This document shows, one piece after another, positions 60,341 to 64,000 of a stretch of 64,000 nt of DNA; the stretch's first letter is position 1; each line of letters starts with the position of its first letter. The stretch is from Thalassospiraceae bacterium LMO-SO8 (GTDB taxonomy: Bacteria; Pseudomonadota; Alphaproteobacteria; Rhodospirillales; Casp-alpha2), in NCBI GenBank assembly GCA_031655335.1, contig CP134226.1, forward strand, positions 186,001 to 250,000, given 5' to 3'. A program made the position numbers and the translations under genes. Below the pieces are notes generated by a model, which saw nothing but the letters and a program-made list of their open reading frames with translations, searched no databases and was not told where the DNA came from.

Positions 60341-62242
60341 ATGATAGGCGCAGACGCGGAAAACAGGGGCAATGTGCGGGCCTCGCATTGGCTGCTCCTT
60401 GTCGTGTTCGCGGCGGCTCTGCTCGTCGGCCTGGGCCGCCCGGCGCCGGCACGGGCGGCCGAGGACACCCCACGCAAGCTGACCAAGGTCACCCTGCAAC
60501 TGAAGTGGGCGCACCAGTTCCAGTTCGCCGGCTATTACGCGGCCAAGTCCAAGGGATATTACCGCGACCGGGGCCTGGACGTGACGATCCTGCCCGCCAT
60601 GCCCGGCGACAAGCCGATGGAATCCGTGGCCGAGGGCAAGGCCGAATTCGGCGTCGGCACCACCGATCTTTTGATGATGCGGGCCGCCGGCATTCCCGTG
60701 GTCGTCCTGGCCGTGATCTATCAGCATTCGCCGCTGACCCTGATGCTTGATGCGCGCAACGACATCCACAACATCCACCAGCTTGCCCGCGGCAAGATCA
60801 TGATCGCCCCGCATGAGACGGAACTAAGCGCCTATTTCGCCGCCGAGGGGCTGGACATCAGCCAGATGAATTTCGTCGACCACACCTTCGACGTTGAAGA
60901 CCTGAAATCCGGGCGCGTCGACGCCATGAGCATCTATTCCACGGACGAGCCCTACCAGTACGCGAAGGAAGTCGGGCCGGTCCGCCTGTTCCGTCCCATC
61001 GACGGCGGCGTCGATTTTTACGGTGACAACCTGTTCACCACGGAAGACCTGCTGAAAAAGGACCCGAAGATGGTCCAGGCCTTTCTCGACGCCTCGCTCG
61101 ACGGCTGGCGCTACGCCATGAAACATCAGGAAGAGATCGTCGACCTTATCCGCGACGCCTACAGCAAGCGGAAGGCGCGCGACAACCTGCTGTTCGAGGC
61201 ACGGCAATCCGCCAACCTGATCCTGGCGGACGTCGTGCCCGTGGGCTTCATCAACCCGGCCCGGTGGGAGCGCATCGCCCAGCATTACGCCGGGCTGGGC
61301 CTGCTGCCCAAAGACATGTCGCTCGATGGGTTCATCTATGAGCAGGACGGCGTTAAGACACTGCCGGCCTGGATGCCCAAGGCGCTGCTGGGCGTCACGC
61401 TTGTGGCCCTGCTGGCGTTGTTGACCGGATTATGGCTGGCGGCGTTCAACCAGCGCCTGCGCCGGGAAATGGAAGAACGGGAACAGGCTCAGGGCGCGCT
61501 TGCCCAGCGCACCGGCGAGCTTGAGGAAAGCAACAGCCAGAAGGACGTGCTGTTGACCGTCATCGGCCATGATATCCGAAACCTGTTCAACCCACTGCTG
61601 ATCTACGCCCAACTTCTGGCTGATCCCAGCCGCAAGCTCGATCCCAAGACGGTCCAGGAATACGGCGAAAAATTGTACGAGGCCGGGCGCAACGCGTCCG
61701 AGGTTCTGGAAAACCTGCTGGAATGGGCCCTGGTGCGCACGGGGCAGCGCCAGACGCATATGGAGGTCACGGACCTCGGCGCCCTGGCCCGGCAGACGGC
61801 GGGCGTCTATTCCTCAGACGCGACCCTGCGCGGCGTCACGTTAAGGGTCGAGGCGGGGCCGCCGATCAAGGTCCAACTCGACCGCCACCAGATGTCGACG
61901 GTGATCCGCAACCTGGTGAACAACGCGCTCAAGTTCACGCCCAAGGGCGGCGAGGTCTCGGTCCGCGTCTGCCGCGACGGCACGGATGCGAAGGTGGTGA
62001 TCGCCGACACCGGCATCGGCATGGACCAGGATCTGGTCAACCGCGTGCTGTCGGGCGCCAGCGCCGATCTGGCGACGGGTTCCAAGGGCGAGATCGGCAC
62101 CGGCGTGGGCCTGGCCCTGTGCCGCCAGTTGGTGCAGGTCAACGACGGCCGCCTGAACATCGAAGCAAACCCCGGCGGCGGCACCGTGTTCACGGTGACC
62201 CTGGCCGTGGCGGATGTTGCCGCAAGCGACGCCGCCGACTAG
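60341..62242 (+). CDS. NMT1-type binding domain fused to a histidine kinase
   Basis: A 633-residue sensor kinase. The leader (about residues 1-38) precedes a periplasmic NMT1/THI5-like solute-binding domain, about residues 45-310 (LQLKWAHQFQFAGYYAAKSK). A membrane helix follows near 350-372 (LLGVTLVALLALLTGLWLAA), then a short coiled coil, HisKA with phospho-acceptor His410 in IGHDIRNLFNPL, and HATPase_c with the N-box RNLVNNALKFTP and the G-box DTGIGM. No receiver domain or adjacent response regulator is present. NMT1 domains bind hydroxymethylpyrimidine or related ligands; thiamine-precursor sensing is only one possibility. ATG 60341 gives a clean leader. Confidence 0.92.
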   Translation: MIGADAENRGNVRASHWLLLVVFAAALLVGLGRPAPARAAEDTPRKLTKVTLQLKWAHQFQFAGYYAAKSKGYYRDRGLDVTILPAMPGDKPMESVAEGKAEFGVGTTDLLMMRAAGIPVVVLAVIYQHSPLTLMLDARNDIHNIHQLARGKIMIAPHETELSAYFAAEGLDISQMNFVDHTFDVEDLKSGRVDAMSIYSTDEPYQYAKEVGPVRLFRPIDGGVDFYGDNLFTTEDLLKKDPKMVQAFLDASLDGWRYAMKHQEEIVDLIRDAYSKRKARDNLLFEARQSANLILADVVPVGFINPARWERIAQHYAGLGLLPKDMSLDGFIYEQDGVKTLPAWMPKALLGVTLVALLALLTGLWLAAFNQRLRREMEEREQAQGALAQRTGELEESNSQKDVLLTVIGHDIRNLFNPLLIYAQLLADPSRKLDPKTVQEYGEKLYEAGRNASEVLENLLEWALVRTGQRQTHMEVTDLGALARQTAGVYSSDATLRGVTLRVEAGPPIKVQLDRHQMSTVIRNLVNNALKFTPKGGEVSVRVCRDGTDAKVVIADTGIGMDQDLVNRVLSGASADLATGSKGEIGTGVGLALCRQLVQVNDGRLNIEANPGGGTVFTVTLAVADVAASDAAD

Positions 62243-62266
62243 GGGGCTATTTCAAATCGCGGGAAT

Positions 62267-62785
62267 TCAGACCAGCGGCTTGGCGAAGTAATAGCGCGTC
62301 AGGCCGGAGCCGACCGTGCGCTTGGTCTGCACGGTGGACGCCTCCTCGCGCTCCAGGTCGTAACCGGAAACTTCGTAGAGAGCCTTGGCCTGAGGCTGCA
62401 GGGCCGAGGTCGAAAGCACGATGCGCGTATAGCCCAGATCGCGGGCCCGGTCCTCGGCATAGGCCAGCAGTTTGCGGCCGATGCCCCGGCGGCGGAAGTC
62501 GGCGGCGACGTACATGCGCCGAACCTCGACCTCGTTGTTGTCCAGACGCTCCAGACCGACCATGCCGGCGACGACGCCGTCGATCTCCGCCACCCAGAAG
62601 CCGAAGCCGGGCCGCCCGTAGTATTCGGGGATGCGGTTGATCTCTTCGTCCAGGGCAAGCTGGATATAGGACTCGAACAGGTCCTCCATCCCCGGCTGGG
62701 TGATGTGACGGTTCCAGTTGATGAAAATGTCGCGGACCCGGGCGTGGTCGGCCGGGGTGAAAGGTCGGATAAGCACCGCCGTCAA
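62267..62785 (-). CDS. GNAT-family N-acetyltransferase
   Basis: A 172-residue acetyl-CoA-dependent acyltransferase. The acetyl-CoA loop reads [20 protein letters not shown], preceded by the central strand EVEVRRMYV, and ends with the [11 protein letters not shown] and ALYEVSGYD strands typical of GNATs. Substrate unknown. The start appears to be TTG 62785, which overlaps the gatB stop codon (TTGA), so translation is coupled to gatB. Confidence 0.88.
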   Translation of the reverse strand: MTAVLIRPFTPADHARVRDIFINWNRHITQPGMEDLFESYIQLALDEEINRIPEYYGRPGFGFWVAEIDGVVAGMVGLERLDNNEVEVRRMYVAADFRRRGIGRKLLAYAEDRARDLGYTRIVLSTSALQPQAKALYEVSGYDLEREEASTVQTKRTVGSGLTRYYFAKPLV

Positions 62786-64000
62786 CCCTTCAGCTTCTCG
62801 CGCAGCAGCTGGTTGACCTGCTGGGGGTTGGCCTTGCCCTGGGTCGCCTTCATGATCTGGCCGACGAACCAGCCGATGGCCTTGTCGTTGCCCTGGCGGA
62901 TTTCATCGGCCTGTTCCGGGTTGGCGGCGATGGCGGCGTCCACGGCGGCCTCGATGGCGCCGGTGTCGGTGATCTGCTTGAGGCCCTTGTCCTCGACGAT
63001 CTTTTCCGGATCGCCCGAGGTTTCCCACATGATCTCGAACACGTCCTTGGCGATCTTGCCGGAAATGGTGCCGTCGTCCATGAGGCTGAGCAGCTTGCTC
63101 AGATGGGCCGCCGAAATGGGGCTGTCGGCGATCGTAAGACCGGCCTTGTTGAGCGCCCCGAACAGATCGTTCGTTACCCAGTTGGCGGCCTTTTTCGGAT
63201 CGCTTGCGGCGGCCACGGCCTCGAAATACTCCGCACTTTCCCGGTCGGCGACCAGGGCCGACGCATCCTTGGCCGACAGGCCCATGTCATCCATGAAGCG
63301 CTGCTTCTTGGCGTCGGGCAGTTCGGGCAGGGTCTTGCGCAGGCCCTCGATGAACTCGTCCGTCAATTCCAGCGGCAGCAGGTCCGGGTCCGGGAAATAG
63401 CGGTAATCGTGGGCGAATTCCTTGGCCCGCATGGGGCGGGTTTCGCCCTTCACCGGGTCCATCAGGCGGGTTTCCTGGACGATCTCGCCGCCGCTTTCAT
63501 GGATGTCGACCTGGCGTTCGGCTTCGATCTCGATGGCCTGCATGATGAAGCGCACGCTGTTCACGTTCTTGATCTCGGCCCGGGTGCGATACCCTTCCTC
63601 ACCCACCTTGCGCACGGACACGTTGACGTCGGCGCGCATGGAGCCTTGCTCCATGTTGCCGTCGCAGGTGCCCAGATAGCGCAGGATGGAGCGCAGCTTG
63701 CGCACGAAAGCCCCCGCCTCTTCCGGCGAGCGGATGTCCGGCTTGGTCACGATCTCCATCAGGCAGACACCGGCCCGGTTGAGGTCGATGAACGAGCGCT
63801 TGGGGTCCTGGTCGTGCATGGACTTGCCGGCGTCCTGTTCCATGTGCAGGCGCTCGATCCCGATGTCGCGGGTCGTGCCGTCGGCCAGATCCACGGTGAC
63901 GATGCCCTCGCCCACCACGGGATGCAGGTACTGGGAAATCTGATAGCCCTGGGGCAGGTCGGCGTAGAAGTAGTTCTTGCGTTCGAACACGCTGGTCTTG
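62782..64000 (-). CDS. gatB: Asp-tRNA(Asn)/Glu-tRNA(Gln) amidotransferase subunit B (partial)
   Basis: GatB is the kinase/transamidase subunit of GatCAB, which converts Glu-tRNA(Gln) and Asp-tRNA(Asn) to their amidated forms. The N-terminus lies past the right edge; sequence enters at [20 protein letters not shown]. Conserved blocks [31 protein letters not shown] and [14 protein letters not shown] are present, followed by the YqeY-like tail domain. The GNAT gene overlaps its stop. Its presence implies indirect Gln-tRNA and/or Asn-tRNA synthesis. Confidence 0.97.
   Translation of the reverse strand, partial: KTSVFERKNYFYADLPQGYQISQYLHPVVGEGIVTVDLADGTTRDIGIERLHMEQDAGKSMHDQDPKRSFIDLNRAGVCLMEIVTKPDIRSPEEAGAFVRKLRSILRYLGTCDGNMEQGSMRADVNVSVRKVGEEGYRTRAEIKNVNSVRFIMQAIEIEAERQVDIHESGGEIVQETRLMDPVKGETRPMRAKEFAHDYRYFPDPDLLPLELTDEFIEGLRKTLPELPDAKKQRFMDDMGLSAKDASALVADRESAEYFEAVAAASDPKKAANWVTNDLFGALNKAGLTIADSPISAAHLSKLLSLMDDGTISGKIAKDVFEIMWETSGDPEKIVEDKGLKQITDTGAIEAAVDAAIAANPEQADEIRQGNDKAIGWFVGQIMKATQGKANPQQVNQLLREKLKG

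Noticed and set aside
1-64000. CRISPR arrays, toxin-antitoxin pairs, prophage or insertion sequences.
   Set aside because: No regularly spaced repeats, transposase, recombinase or phage structural genes were found by reading both strands.

Overview
The window is about 65% GC, densely coded and rich in short operons, with no phage genes, insertion sequences, CRISPR array or rRNA. The gene content suggests a Rhodospirillales-type alphaproteobacterium: an EipB/DUF1849 envelope protein, PAS_5 and PilZ regulators, several TRAP transporters, TauD-type dioxygenases, an AOR-family oxidoreductase, and a CULT-domain protein whose key residues sit at the positions I recall for the Magnetospirillum cereblon-like protein. 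The assignment is inferred from gene families only, because no 16S gene is present.

Layout. 0-8 kb: a housekeeping block with prfB (programmed frameshift visible), a class A penicillin-binding protein, a cell-wall amidase and, divergently, rne, which ends in a bidirectional terminator. 8-15 kb: an aminotransferase, a divergent gamma-glutamyltransferase-like lipoprotein, a periplasmic M48 protease, a DUF3047-like lipoprotein, a DsbA-like thiol oxidoreductase and EipB. 15-25 kb: a TauD dioxygenase, PilZ and PAS_5 proteins, an SDR without its catalytic Ser/Tyr, a large secreted TPR protein, a TPR-sulfotransferase, an AOR-family oxidoreductase and a pirin. 25-31.5 kb: a DMT exporter and a TakP-like TRAP system whose large permease carries an unusual ~330-residue soluble tail. 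31.8-36 kb: a Fur-box-preceded FecI/FecR/TonB-receptor unit. 36-39 kb: a DUF1446 (AtuA), metallo-hydrolase and DUF4387 cassette. 40-51 kb: ArsR/SRPBCC, a secreted nuclease homologue, IclR/TauD, tRNA-Ser(GCU), a chemoreceptor, YbaK, GST, a TauE-type exporter, MlaA, and an SDR divergent from an IclR gene. 51-58.6 kb: a TAXI-TRAP uptake operon with a third TauD, facing a dehydrogenase, DUF1932 and D-aminoacylase operon. 58.7-64 kb: a HAD, SelW-like and CULT operon divergent from a periplasmic-binding-protein/histidine-kinase fusion, then GNAT and partial gatB.

How the parts fit. Three regions look like scavenging modules for organic acids, sulfonates, ethers or N-acyl compounds: 25.7-31.5 kb, 41.5-43.4 kb and 49.3-58.6 kb. 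Each has uptake genes, oxidising enzymes or IclR control, and their substrates are not determined here. The least described items are the CULT/SelW pair, the coiled-coil DctM, the NMT1-histidine kinase and the hairpins that follow both TRAP binding-protein genes.
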